A stretch of 64,000 nucleotides of DNA from Bryobacteraceae bacterium (GTDB taxonomy: Bacteria > Acidobacteriota > Terriglobia > Bryobacterales > Bryobacteraceae), in assembly GCA_947458745.1 (NCBI GenBank), contig CANGYQ010000009.1:103302-167301 (forward strand), read 5' to 3'. The translations under genes and the position numbers were made by a program. This document shows, in pieces, positions 1 through 8,764 of this stretch (its first letter is position 1; the number at the start of each line of letters is the position of its first letter). The notes beneath the pieces were generated by a model, which was given only the letters and a program-made list of their open reading frames with translations, searched no databases and was not told the origin of the DNA.

Positions 1-9
1 TGACCCTGC

Positions 10-15
10 TATAAT
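10..15 (+). promoter_or_regulatory. Candidate -10 box TATAAT
   Basis: A perfect sigma-70-type TATAAT lies 21 nt before the ATG of the NHL-repeat protein. The -35 region falls at or beyond the window edge and cannot be judged. A start about 7 nt downstream would give a very short leader, and no Shine-Dalgarno sequence is visible before the ATG. Confidence 0.5.
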
Positions 16-36
16 TACGGTTTCTATCTCCCGACC

Positions 37-2772
37 ATGAAGTCTTTTGTCACCATATTGGCCCTTTGCTTGCTCCTCAGCCCCTTGGGCGTGGCGCAGG
101 AGTTTTTGACCGGTCAAGCCGCCCGGCTGTTGATTGGTCAACCGACGTTTACGCAGCAGGAACCCGGCCCCCCGTCCAATCTCGTCCTTGGTGCGGCGAG
201 CGGTTTGGCCTTAGCGAACAACATGCTGTTCGTGGCGGACTCCAGCCGCGTGGGCGCGGCGCCGGACAACCATCGCGTGCTGATCTACCGCAATGTGTCG
301 TCTTTTATTCCGGCTCCGACCGCCGATTTCCCTCAGAACAATGAGCGCTGCCCCGCTTGCGTGGGCCAACCCGACGTAGTAGTCGGACAGCGGGACTTCA
401 AGGGTGGCGACTTTAACCTTCAGCCGTGGGGCCTGCGGAACGCGACGGCGGTGGCCTCCGACGGCACCATACTGGCGGTGGCCGATACCGACTTCAATCG
501 GGTACTGATCTGGAACCGTATACCCACCACCAATGGCCAACCCGCGGATGTCGTGTTGGGCCAGAGTAATTTCACTTCCATCCGGCAGATCAGCATTGAC
601 AACAAGTCTCTGCGCGGACCGCAAGGCATCTGGATCCAGAATGGTCGTCTCTTCGTCGCCGACACGATGAACCACCGGGTACTGATCTGGAATCGCATTC
701 CCACCACCAACGATGCTCCGGCGGACGTTGTGCTCGGCCAGCCGAACTTTGGCGTTGCACCGCAACCGGACCTGACCAAGGCCTCGCTGAACGCCCAGGC
801 CAACACCATGCTGAACCCCTTTTCGGTCGCCTCCGATGGCGTGCGACTGATTGTCAGCGATCTGGGTCACCAGCGTGTTCTGATCTGGAACTCCCTGCCG
901 ACGTCGAACCAGCAGGCCGCCGATCTGGTGATCGGGCAGCCGGACTTCACCTCGGCCACACCCAACAACTCCACCAAGCTCTGCGACTCCGACGGCAAGA
1001 ACGACAAGAATGAGGCGACGTATCCGTTCCGCTGCGCGGCTACGCTTGAGTATCCCCGGGGCGTGCTCTCCGACGGCCGGCGTCTGTTTGTGGTCGACGG
1101 CGGCAACGACCGGGTGCTGATCTGGAAGAACTTCCCCACCCGCAGCGGCCAACCGGCTGATGTCGTGCTAGGCCAAGTTTCCGCCACCCTCAACAATACA
1201 TCCGACAGCGCGCTGCCGGATAAAGTGGCGGCCGCGGATGTATTGCGGGGCCCCTCTGGTTTGGCCTTTGATGGCACCAACCTCTATGTGAGTGACACAT
1301 TCAACCGGCGCGTGCTGGTCTTCACGCCCGGTGACCCCAAGGTGCCCTATACCGGCGTCCGCAACTCCGCCTCGCGGGAAGTTTTCGCGGTGGGCGGCGT
1401 CACGATTGGTGGCACCATCAAGGCGGACGACGAAGTCACGCTGAAGATCAACAGCCGCCAGTATAAGTACAAGGTTTTGAAGGATGACACCTTCAAGATC
1501 GTCATGCAGGCCCTGGTGAATCTCATCAATGCCGGCGCAGGGGACAAGGACGTGCTGGCGCTGCCGAACCAGTCGATCAGCCAGGTGATCCTGTCGGCGC
1601 GCACGGCCGGTGAGGCGGGCAATGCGGTGACGCTGGAAGTGACGCTTTCCGCAGGGGCCACCTTGACGGCCACGACAACGGGCGCCTCGCTTACCGGCGG
1701 CCAGGATGCCGCACGGCTGGCTCCTGGCACCGTGGTCTCAATTGTTGGTGAGCGGTTGGCGGAGCGCACGGTTTCCGCTCCGGAAGGGGCGCAGGTTCTT
1801 CCGCGGGAGTTGGGTGGGGTAAAGGTGTTCATTGATGGCATTCAGGTGCCGTTGCTGATGGTTTCCCCCACGCAGATCAACGCCCAGTTGCCGTGGGAAG
1901 TAGACGGCGCGCAGAGCTCCAATGCAGTGGTCCGCACGGTCGGTGCCAATGGCGTGACGGTCAGTTCCGCCATCGCCGTTCCCTTGATCGCTCAGAATCC
2001 TGGCATCTACGCCGCGGATGGTCCGGACCCGCGTCCGGGTGTCGTCTTCCACGGGTCAAGCTTTGCCACCGGTACGGTCTCGGTGGACGGTACCTCCAAG
2101 AAAGATGATGTGGTCACGATCACCATCGGCGATCGGGCCTACAGCTATAAGGTGGAAGAGGACACGGTCACCAATGGCGGTCTCAGCGACAACCAGCTGA
2201 AGCTGGCCAAGATCCGCGACAACCTTATCCGGATCATCAACGCCAACGGCGGCGATCCGGACGTTGTGGCCTATCCGGCGGGCGTCTTTACTCGTATCCG
2301 CCTGCAAGCGCGTCGTCCCGGCCCCGATCTCAATGGCTTGCCGATCTCGGCCAAGGTCAGCGACGCCGGCAGCGCCATCTTGACGGCCACCAATTCATCG
2401 CTGTGCTGCGCCAATACGGAAGGTGCCCCGGTGAACGCCCAGAATCCGGCGGTCCCGGGTGAAACGCTGATCGTTTATGCGACTGGCCTGGGCAAGATCA
2501 AGCCGGAAGAGGCCCAGCAACTGGTTCGCACCGGGCAGGTCTATAATGGGCCCGCCGATAACGAGCCAGTGGAGTTTGTCTCCTCGCTGGCCGGGGCAAA
2601 GACCGCCAACGTCCTGTTCGCCCGCCTCAAGCCGGGCATGATCGGCATCTATGAAGTGGTGCTAGAGCTGAACAGCGACCTGCCCACCAACGACACGACG
2701 CAGCTGACCATCGCCCAAAGCTTCCAGGTGTCGAACATCGTCACCATTCCGCTGAAGAACCTCAAGGACTAA
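37..2772 (+). CDS. Secreted NHL-repeat protein with TIGR03437-type C-terminal domain
   Basis: The 911-residue product begins with a signal peptide (hydrophobic core to about residue 20, ending VAQ). Residues about 25-440 hold at least five propeller-like repeats with recurring ADVVLGQ and NRVLIWN motifs, so an extracellular beta-propeller is likely. The C-terminal part carries the TIGR03437 signature (VSPTQINAQLPWEV, later YATGLGKIKPE) known from Solibacter-type Acidobacteria. Two copies of a roughly 100-residue module are also present (about 450-560 and 675-790). Each has a YKYKV or YSYKV strand and an INA(N/G)xGDxDV segment. The second copy interrupts the TIGR03437 domain between NPGIYAADG and NPAVPGE. 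Function is unknown; a role at the cell surface or in the matrix is an inference. Confidence 0.85.
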   Translation: MKSFVTILALCLLLSPLGVAQEFLTGQAARLLIGQPTFTQQEPGPPSNLVLGAASGLALANNMLFVADSSRVGAAPDNHRVLIYRNVSSFIPAPTADFPQNNERCPACVGQPDVVVGQRDFKGGDFNLQPWGLRNATAVASDGTILAVADTDFNRVLIWNRIPTTNGQPADVVLGQSNFTSIRQISIDNKSLRGPQGIWIQNGRLFVADTMNHRVLIWNRIPTTNDAPADVVLGQPNFGVAPQPDLTKASLNAQANTMLNPFSVASDGVRLIVSDLGHQRVLIWNSLPTSNQQAADLVIGQPDFTSATPNNSTKLCDSDGKNDKNEATYPFRCAATLEYPRGVLSDGRRLFVVDGGNDRVLIWKNFPTRSGQPADVVLGQVSATLNNTSDSALPDKVAAADVLRGPSGLAFDGTNLYVSDTFNRRVLVFTPGDPKVPYTGVRNSASREVFAVGGVTIGGTIKADDEVTLKINSRQYKYKVLKDDTFKIVMQALVNLINAGAGDKDVLALPNQSISQVILSARTAGEAGNAVTLEVTLSAGATLTATTTGASLTGGQDAARLAPGTVVSIVGERLAERTVSAPEGAQVLPRELGGVKVFIDGIQVPLLMVSPTQINAQLPWEVDGAQSSNAVVRTVGANGVTVSSAIAVPLIAQNPGIYAADGPDPRPGVVFHGSSFATGTVSVDGTSKKDDVVTITIGDRAYSYKVEEDTVTNGGLSDNQLKLAKIRDNLIRIINANGGDPDVVAYPAGVFTRIRLQARRPGPDLNGLPISAKVSDAGSAILTATNSSLCCANTEGAPVNAQNPAVPGETLIVYATGLGKIKPEEAQQLVRTGQVYNGPADNEPVEFVSSLAGAKTANVLFARLKPGMIGIYEVVLELNSDLPTNDTTQLTIAQSFQVSNIVTIPLKNLKD

Positions 2773-2802
2773 GCGGGCTCTGCTAGCCGGCCCTAGCCCC
2801 GC

Positions 2803-2826
2803 AGCCCCATGCGTAAGCTTGGGGCT
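2803..2826. repeat. Palindromic hairpin repeat, copy 1 (GUAA loop)
   Basis: Inverted repeat AGCCCCA / TGGGGCT encloses TGCGTAAGCT, in which GC/GC can pair around a GTAA loop, a GNRA-type tetraloop. Two near-identical copies with GTCA in the loop occur at 50321-50344 and 50357-50380. This copy sits 30 nt after the stop of the NHL gene and between convergent genes. It could be a REP-like element, an mRNA end-stabilising hairpin or a weak terminator; there is no T tract. Confidence 0.75.
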
Positions 2827-2855
2827 TTCGGACGCTGCTTGGTGCCAGGAGTGCC

Positions 2856-3119
2856 TTAGGACATCGGTTCAGCTGGCTTCAGGCCCGCCGCGGTCAAGGC
2901 CGTCCGCGCGGACTCCAGCACGGTAGGCAGCACGTAGAAAAAAGCGCCGTCCAATTCCCGCTTAAACAGGACGCCGCCCAGATACTTGTCCACTTCCACG
3001 GCGTAATCCAATCCGGCGGCATCCAGCAGGCCTTCAATCTGCTGGGCCTCGCGAAGTTTCCGGGCGATATAGACGAGGTCCATTTCCTGATCACCGAAAA
3101 ACTCCGCAGGTTGTCTCAT
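2856..3119 (-). CDS. Small hypothetical protein (DUF2007-like in character)
   Basis: An 87-residue soluble protein; starting at the internal ATG (codon ending at 3083, MDLVYIARKL) would give 75 residues. The segment LREAQQIEGLLDAAGLDYAVEV resembles small PII-like or DUF2007 putative signal-transducing proteins, which begin with a strand followed by a helix that reads 'AxxIxxLLxxxGI'. That is a resemblance by eye only. It lies 18 nt downstream of the 142-residue gene on the same strand, probably in one transcript. Confidence 0.6.
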   Translation of the reverse strand: MRQPAEFFGDQEMDLVYIARKLREAQQIEGLLDAAGLDYAVEVDKYLGGVLFKRELDGAFFYVLPTVLESARTALTAAGLKPAEPMS

Positions 3120-3137
3120 GAGCAGGTTCAGCCGTTC

Positions 3138-3566
3138 TTACTTGATGCGGGAAACGAAGCCACTGTAGACATCGGGCCCCTGGGCATTCATCCAATCGAT
3201 GTAGAGCTTGGCGACATGCTCCAGGTTGCGCAAAGCCGACGGATCCTTGTAGGTCTCGCGCAGTTGGGGCACCATTTTGTGGACCCGCACCCACACCAGC
3301 ACCAGCTCGCGGTTCGACTGAAAGAACAGCTCTGCGTTCAACACACCGCTGGTGACAAAGCTGGCCACCATGTCCCAATAAGAGACTACCTGCCGGTAGA
3401 AGGCATTCTCCGGGCTGCCCGGGGGGCAGATCCGCAACATGTCTTCCATGCTCTCAAAGCGGGCATTTTTCACAAACCAGTCACGGGCCGCCCGCATTTT
3501 CTCTTCCCGCCGCAAGTCGTAAAGGCGGAGAAGGAGGTTTGCATCATCGTAGGTCGCAATTGCCAT
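3138..3566 (-). CDS. Hypothetical helical protein
   Basis: A 142-residue, mostly helical, soluble protein with no signal peptide or membrane segment. Aromatic-rich stretches (YRQVVSYWDMVASFV, LFFQSNRELVLVWV) suggest a compact helical bundle of the kind seen in DUF4760-like proteins, but I cannot assign the family firmly. It is divergent from dprA (97 nt between starts) and precedes the 87-residue gene. Confidence 0.6.
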   Translation of the reverse strand: MAIATYDDANLLLRLYDLRREEKMRAARDWFVKNARFESMEDMLRICPPGSPENAFYRQVVSYWDMVASFVTSGVLNAELFFQSNRELVLVWVRVHKMVPQLRETYKDPSALRNLEHVAKLYIDWMNAQGPDVYSGFVSRIK

Positions 3567-3663
3567 GTCCTTTGAGGGTACAGTGCCGCCGCACCCTGGA
3601 TCAAATACTCCGGACCACGAGATTTTCTTGAGAGAACCGCCCCGGAGTGCCTACTCTCTCTTC

Positions 3664-4845
3664 ATGGCTTCTGCGAGCCCGGCCTTGACGCGCGAAGAAG
3701 AGCTCTATTGGATCGCGCTCCATCTGTCTCCCGGCCTGGGCCCGCGCAAGGCTCAACAACTGCTGGCGCAGTTCCGCACGCCGCAAGCCATCTTCCGGGC
3801 CTCGCGAACTGAACTGGAACACTGGGGGCTCTCGGGCAGCGTCGCGCAGACCATCTCCAGTGGTTGCGGCTTTGAGGATGCGGCCATTCAGCAGCAACGG
3901 ATGTTGGACGCCGGGGCACGGCTGGTGACGTTCGGGTCAGCCGATTATCCGGCCCGGCTGCGCGACATCTTTGACCCTCCGGTGGCCTTGTTCCTGCGTG
4001 GCCAGGTAGCATTGCTCAATTCAGTTTGCGTCGCCATGGTGGGCACCAGAAGAGCCAGCAGCTACGGATTGGCCGCCTCGGAGCGGCTCTCACGGGAGCT
4101 GGCTGAAGCCGGGCTCACCGTCGTCAGCGGCATGGCGCGGGGCATCGATACACAGGCCCACCAGGCGGCGCTGGATGCGCAAGGCCACACCATCGCCGTG
4201 TTCGGTTGCGGCGTCGATGTTATCTATCCGGCCGAGAACCGGCGGCTCGCCGAGCAGATTGCCGCGCGCGGTCTGCTGGTGAGCGAGTTCGCCATGGGTT
4301 CGCCCGGTTACCCGCAGAACTTCCCCATCCGCAACCGCATCGTCAGCGGCATCAGCGCCGGAGTGATTGTGGTGGAGGGCGCGCAGTATTCCGGGTCGGC
4401 CATCACCGCCAAACTCGCCTCCGATCAAGGCCGCGAAGTCTTCGCGGTGCCGGGCAACATTACCTCCAAGATGAGCTGGGCACCGAATCTGCTCATCAAG
4501 CAGGGGGCTAAGCTGGTGCAGGAATGGAACGATGTGGTGGCGGAATTGTCCAGCGAAGACCGCCGCCGCTTGGCCAGCCGCCAGCGTCAGCAATTGCTGG
4601 TGCTGGACCCGGCGCAACCATCTGGCACCATGCCAGTTGAGAGCCCGCCCTTGCCCACCGGCCCACTGCAACAGCAACTGTTGGGAAAACTGGAATTTGA
4701 CAAAGCGGCGCATCTCGATCATCTAATGGAAGTGCTGGAAGGCACATCCTCCTCCGAGGTGATTGCGACGCTGTTTGAGCTGGAGCTTCTCGGAATGGTA
4801 AGGCAGCTTCCGGGCAGAAACTTCATTAAAGTCTGGGTAGACTAG
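3664..4845 (+). CDS. dprA: DNA-processing protein DprA/Smf
   Basis: The 393-residue product protects incoming single-stranded DNA and loads RecA during natural transformation. A Rossmann-like core is clear: GSADYPARL, VAMVGTRRAS, GMARGIDTQAH, VFGCGVDVIYP, NFPIRNRIVSG and VFAVPGNI. The C-terminal 60-70 residues form a winged-helix-type tail as in many DprA proteins. An N-terminal helix-hairpin-helix-like segment (LSPGLGPRKAQQLL) precedes the core. The ATG at 3664 is chosen because homology begins there; an in-frame ATG at 3565 would add 33 unlike residues. No competence pilus genes are in the window. Confidence 0.93.
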   Translation: MASASPALTREEELYWIALHLSPGLGPRKAQQLLAQFRTPQAIFRASRTELEHWGLSGSVAQTISSGCGFEDAAIQQQRMLDAGARLVTFGSADYPARLRDIFDPPVALFLRGQVALLNSVCVAMVGTRRASSYGLAASERLSRELAEAGLTVVSGMARGIDTQAHQAALDAQGHTIAVFGCGVDVIYPAENRRLAEQIAARGLLVSEFAMGSPGYPQNFPIRNRIVSGISAGVIVVEGAQYSGSAITAKLASDQGREVFAVPGNITSKMSWAPNLLIKQGAKLVQEWNDVVAELSSEDRRRLASRQRQQLLVLDPAQPSGTMPVESPPLPTGPLQQQLLGKLEFDKAAHLDHLMEVLEGTSSSEVIATLFELELLGMVRQLPGRNFIKVWVD

Positions 4846-4966
4846 AAAAACTCATGTCGGTTCCGTTCTTATTGGTCCGCCGCCTCTCCCCTGTGGAAGG
4901 CGCTTCGGTGCGAAGTCAGATTCACGCCGGGACGCGTTCGCGTTCCCGCGGCGGGAGACGCTAGCC

Positions 4967-7618
4967 ATGGCTGGAAAATCACTAGTCATTGTTGAGTCGC
5001 CGACCAAAGCCAAAACGATCACCAAGTTTCTTGGGCCGGACTTCATCGTCCGGGCGTCCAATGGCCACGTCCGGGATCTGCCGGAGAGTGCCTCCGACAT
5101 TCCCGCCAAGTATAAGAAGGAATCCTGGTCCCGGCTGGGCGTCAATGTCGATAGCGACTTTGAGCCCATCTACGTCGTTCTCAAAAACAAGCGCGAGCAC
5201 ATGAAGGATCTTCAGGACGACCTGAAGAAGGCCTCCACCCTGTACCTGGCGACTGACGAAGACCGCGAGGGTGAGTCGATCAGCTGGCACCTGCATGAAG
5301 TATTGAAGCCGAAGATTCCGGTGAAGCGCCTGGTGTTCCACGAAATCACCAAAGAGGCAATCCAGCAGGCACTGGCCAAGCCGCGGGAGATTGATTTCGA
5401 TCTGGTCCGCGCCCAGGAAACGCGCCGCATCGTCGACCGGCTGTTCGGTTACGAAGTCAGCCCGCTGCTGTGGAAGAAGATGGCCCCGGGCTTAAGCGCG
5501 GGCCGCGTCCAGAGCGTAGCGGTCCGGCTGCTGGTGGAGCGCGAACGCGCCCGCATCCGGTTCCGATCCGGTAAGTTTTGGGGTTTGAAGGCACGGCTGA
5601 ACAAGCCGGGTGCTCAACCGGCCTTTGACGCGGAACTGGTCCAGTTGGGTGGCAAGCGCGTCGCCACCGGTCGTGACTTTGACCCCGACACGGGCCTGTT
5701 GCAGGACGCCGGTGCCGTGTTGCTGTTGGGGCAGACGGACGCCGAACGGGTAGCCAAGCTATTGGTGGACGGCCCGGTGATTGTCAAGAGCGTCGAAGAA
5801 AAGCCCTTCGTGCAGAAGCCGGCGGCGCCGTTTGTCACCAGCAGCATGCAGATTGAGGCCAATTCGAAGCTGCGTTACTCCGCCCGGCGGACGATGCAGG
5901 TGGCCCAACAGCTCTACGAGAACGGTTTCATCACTTACATGCGTACCGATTCGACGACGCTGTCGGATGAAGCGATCCGCGCCGCACGCGGGTTGATCAA
6001 GCGTGAGTATGGTGACGCCTACCTCCCGGCAGCACCGCGCCTCTATGAAACCAAGGTCAAGAACGCGCAGGAAGCACACGAAGCCATCCGTCCGGCCGGC
6101 GACAAGTTCGCCACGCCGGATACGGTGCGCGCCAAACTGGGTGACGAATCCTTCCGCTTGTACGACCTGATCTACAAGCGCACCGTGGCCTGCCAGATGT
6201 CCGATGCCCGCGGAACGTTCACCAACGTTGCCGTGGAAGCGGGTGACGCGGTGCTGCGGGCCAGTGGCAAGACCATCGCGTTCCCGGGCTTTCTCAAAGC
6301 CTACGTCGAAGATTCCGGCGATGACGACGCCGGTTCCGAGCAGGAGCGCATCCTGCCGCCGATGGCTTCAGGCGACGGCCTGAAGTGCGAGAAGGCCGAA
6401 CCCTCCGAGAAGCAGACGCAGCCCCCGGCCCGCTTTACCGAAGGTTCGCTGATCAAGGAACTGGAACGGCTGGGTATTGGCCGCCCCAGCACGTGGGCCT
6501 CAATTGTGGACGTCGTGCTCAACCGCTCCTATGCCTTCAAGAAGGGCAGCGCGCTGGTGCCCACCTGGACGGCGATGGGCGTGGTGAATCTGCTGGAAGG
6601 CAGTTTTGCCAACTACCTCGATTACACCTATACGGCCCGGCTGGAAGATGATCTGGATGCGATCTCGCGCGGTGAATCCGACAGCCCGGATTATCTGCGC
6701 AAGTTCTATTTCGGCACCGACGGCCACGGCTTGCGCATGCTGCTGGAGCAAGGCGAGCGCGACATCGATCCGCGCGTCATCAATGGCATGTCGCTGCGGC
6801 CGGAAGCCGAGGGTAAGCTGGAGATCCGCATCGGCCGCTACGGCCCGTTTGTCTCCGATGGCGAACGTCGTGGCAGCGTGCCGGAAGATCTGCCGCCGGA
6901 TGAATTGACTGCCGCCAAGGCGCTGGACCTGCTGGATAACTCTTCCAAGGAGCCGGAGTCGGTGGGTCTTCACCCCCAAACCGGTGAACCGGTCTACCTG
7001 AAAGTGGGCCGCTTTGGGCCGTACGTCCAGTTGGGTGACGCCCGTGAGGGCAATAAGCCCAAGATGGCGTCGCTAGTCCCGGGCACAGACCTCCAATCGG
7101 TCGACCTGGATCATGCGGTGCGTCTGCTGGCTCTGCCGCGGGTGGTGGGGACTTTCCCGGATAACAGCGAACCGATCAAGGCCTCGAACGGGCGGTTTGG
7201 GCCCTACATCCAGGCTGGCACGGAAACTCGTTCCCTGCCCTCCGGCATTTCGCCGCTCGATGTCACGCTAGATCAGGCCATCGACATCCTCCGGCAGCCG
7301 CGACGCCGGGCAGGTGCACCGGCCCGGCAAACATCGCTGAAGGATTTCGGGGTGAACCCGGCCTCGGGCAAAGCGGTGAAGCTGCTCAGCGGCCGCTACG
7401 GCCCCTACGTGACCGATGGCGAAGTCAACGCCACGGTGGTGCGCGGGCAGGATCCGATGCAGTTGACGCCGGAGCAGGCCTACGAACTGCTGGCGGCTCG
7501 TGCGGCAGCCATTGCCGAAAACGGTGGTCCAGCACCCAAGGGGGCCAAGCGCGGCGGGCCAAAGAAAGCCACCGAGAAGTCCGCCGCCAAGAAGACGCGC
7601 AAGACCGTCTCCGCCTGA
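4967..7618 (+). CDS. topA: DNA topoisomerase I (type IA), without zinc fingers
   Basis: The 883-residue enzyme relaxes negative supercoils through a tyrosine-linked single-strand break. The TOPRIM domain opens with LVIVESPTKAKTI and has the acidic triad in TDEDREGE (D97, D99, E101). The DNA-gate domains follow (ETRRIVDRLFGYE, GLSAGRVQSVAVRLL), with the catalytic tyrosine Y324 in TYMRTDSTTLS. The C-terminus has four repeats of the GRYGPFV/GRFGPYV type (about 620-840) and a Lys/Ala-rich basic tail. No Cys4 zinc fingers are present, although three occur in the next gene. A GGGAG ribosome-binding site precedes the ATG. Confidence 0.95.
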   Translation: MAGKSLVIVESPTKAKTITKFLGPDFIVRASNGHVRDLPESASDIPAKYKKESWSRLGVNVDSDFEPIYVVLKNKREHMKDLQDDLKKASTLYLATDEDREGESISWHLHEVLKPKIPVKRLVFHEITKEAIQQALAKPREIDFDLVRAQETRRIVDRLFGYEVSPLLWKKMAPGLSAGRVQSVAVRLLVERERARIRFRSGKFWGLKARLNKPGAQPAFDAELVQLGGKRVATGRDFDPDTGLLQDAGAVLLLGQTDAERVAKLLVDGPVIVKSVEEKPFVQKPAAPFVTSSMQIEANSKLRYSARRTMQVAQQLYENGFITYMRTDSTTLSDEAIRAARGLIKREYGDAYLPAAPRLYETKVKNAQEAHEAIRPAGDKFATPDTVRAKLGDESFRLYDLIYKRTVACQMSDARGTFTNVAVEAGDAVLRASGKTIAFPGFLKAYVEDSGDDDAGSEQERILPPMASGDGLKCEKAEPSEKQTQPPARFTEGSLIKELERLGIGRPSTWASIVDVVLNRSYAFKKGSALVPTWTAMGVVNLLEGSFANYLDYTYTARLEDDLDAISRGESDSPDYLRKFYFGTDGHGLRMLLEQGERDIDPRVINGMSLRPEAEGKLEIRIGRYGPFVSDGERRGSVPEDLPPDELTAAKALDLLDNSSKEPESVGLHPQTGEPVYLKVGRFGPYVQLGDAREGNKPKMASLVPGTDLQSVDLDHAVRLLALPRVVGTFPDNSEPIKASNGRFGPYIQAGTETRSLPSGISPLDVTLDQAIDILRQPRRRAGAPARQTSLKDFGVNPASGKAVKLLSGRYGPYVTDGEVNATVVRGQDPMQLTPEQAYELLAARAAAIAENGGPAPKGAKRGGPKKATEKSAAKKTRKTVSA

Positions 7619-7726
7619 CGGACACCGGCCACGTCAACCCCCAGAGCATCGGCAACAGCCGGGGCGAATCTCAACTTCGCCCTGGTTGATTCGTGACCCC
7701 CCAGCGTTTCCCTTCGGCTAGCCCTG

Positions 7727-8701
7727 ATGAGCGCCATCCTCATTCTCGAAACCCGGAAGCGGTTGAAGCCCAGCCAAAAGGCGGTGGGTTCAGAGATCTC
7801 AGTGCTGGCCTTGCCCGGAGAGGCCGGGGACTATCTCCCACCGGCAACGGAGTTCTACTCGGATTATTTTGAACCCGACCGGCGGCCGGCAGCGGTCAAC
7901 AGCGTGCAGTCGCAGCTCCGGGCGCTCACCCGGGAGGCGTCTTTGGTCTATCTGGCGTTCCCAGCTGGTGGCGCGGGAGAGGCACTGGCGGCCGTGGTCC
8001 AGAAACTGATCCGCAGCGGACGGCCGCGAAACAACCGGCCGGCGCAGATCCTACGGGTAGCGCTGGAAGCTGGTGCTATCGCCACGCCGGCCCTGCTGGC
8101 CGCAGCCGCACTGGTGGATCTGGGTTTGGCCCGCGCCCACCAAACCGGGCGCGTGCTGGAGGCGATGTTGCAGGAACGCTCACGCAGCCTGGATGCCACC
8201 GCTTTCAGCCACTACCGCCGGTTGGCGATGGAGGCCAGCGCCCGGGTAGCGGCGGGTCGGGCCGATGCCCGCAGCGTCATCCGTGACTTCAGCGATCAGT
8301 TAGGCGACGCGGTGGTGACGCCGTTGTCCACCGCCGGCGCGGCTGGCGCAGCGGTCTGTCCCCGCTGCGGCAAGCCGCTGGTGGCCCGCCAAGGCACGCA
8401 GAGTTCCTTTACGGGCTGCGCCGGGTATCCGAGTTGCAGCTTTGTCCTGGAGGCCGCCACCGGCGTCCACTGCCCACAATGCCTCCGCGGCCAATTGGTG
8501 GAGCGGCGTGGTGAGCAGGACCGCTTGTTCTACGGTTGTACCCGGTTTCCCGGCTGCCGCTTTACGTCCACCCGCAAACCCGTCACCGGCCCGTGTCCCG
8601 CGTGCGGCAATGCCTATCTGGTGGAACGCACGCTAAAGTCCGGCGCCCGCATCGAATGTCCCCGGAAAGACTGTGGCTTCCGCCGCCTGCCCGGCAGCTA
8701 A
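7727..8701 (+). CDS. TopA-derived protein: inactive TOPRIM plus three TopA-type zinc fingers
   Basis: The 324-residue product has two recognisable parts. Residues 1-160 align by eye with the TopA TOPRIM domain: ILILETRKRLKP matches LVIVESPTKAKT, LVYLAFPAGGAGE (73-85) matches TLYLATDEDREGE, and VDLGLARAHQTGRVLEAML matches IDFDLVRAQETRRIVDRLF. The metal-binding D97, D99 and E101 of TopA become P79, G81 and A83, so catalysis should be lost. Residues about 205-322 hold three Cys4 fingers (CPRCGKPL, CPQCLRGQL, CPACGNAYL) of the topoisomerase I type. The gate domains and active-site tyrosine are absent. It lies 108 bp after topA on the same strand. Inference: a DNA-binding accessory subunit or paralogue fragment working with TopA. 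Confidence 0.75.
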   Translation: MSAILILETRKRLKPSQKAVGSEISVLALPGEAGDYLPPATEFYSDYFEPDRRPAAVNSVQSQLRALTREASLVYLAFPAGGAGEALAAVVQKLIRSGRPRNNRPAQILRVALEAGAIATPALLAAAALVDLGLARAHQTGRVLEAMLQERSRSLDATAFSHYRRLAMEASARVAAGRADARSVIRDFSDQLGDAVVTPLSTAGAAGAAVCPRCGKPLVARQGTQSSFTGCAGYPSCSFVLEAATGVHCPQCLRGQLVERRGEQDRLFYGCTRFPGCRFTSTRKPVTGPCPACGNAYLVERTLKSGARIECPRKDCGFRRLPGS

Positions 8702-8764
8702 ATCAACTCCGTAATCCGTCGCCCCAGCCGGGTATCGGACGCCTCAATGCTAGACTGAAATTTT

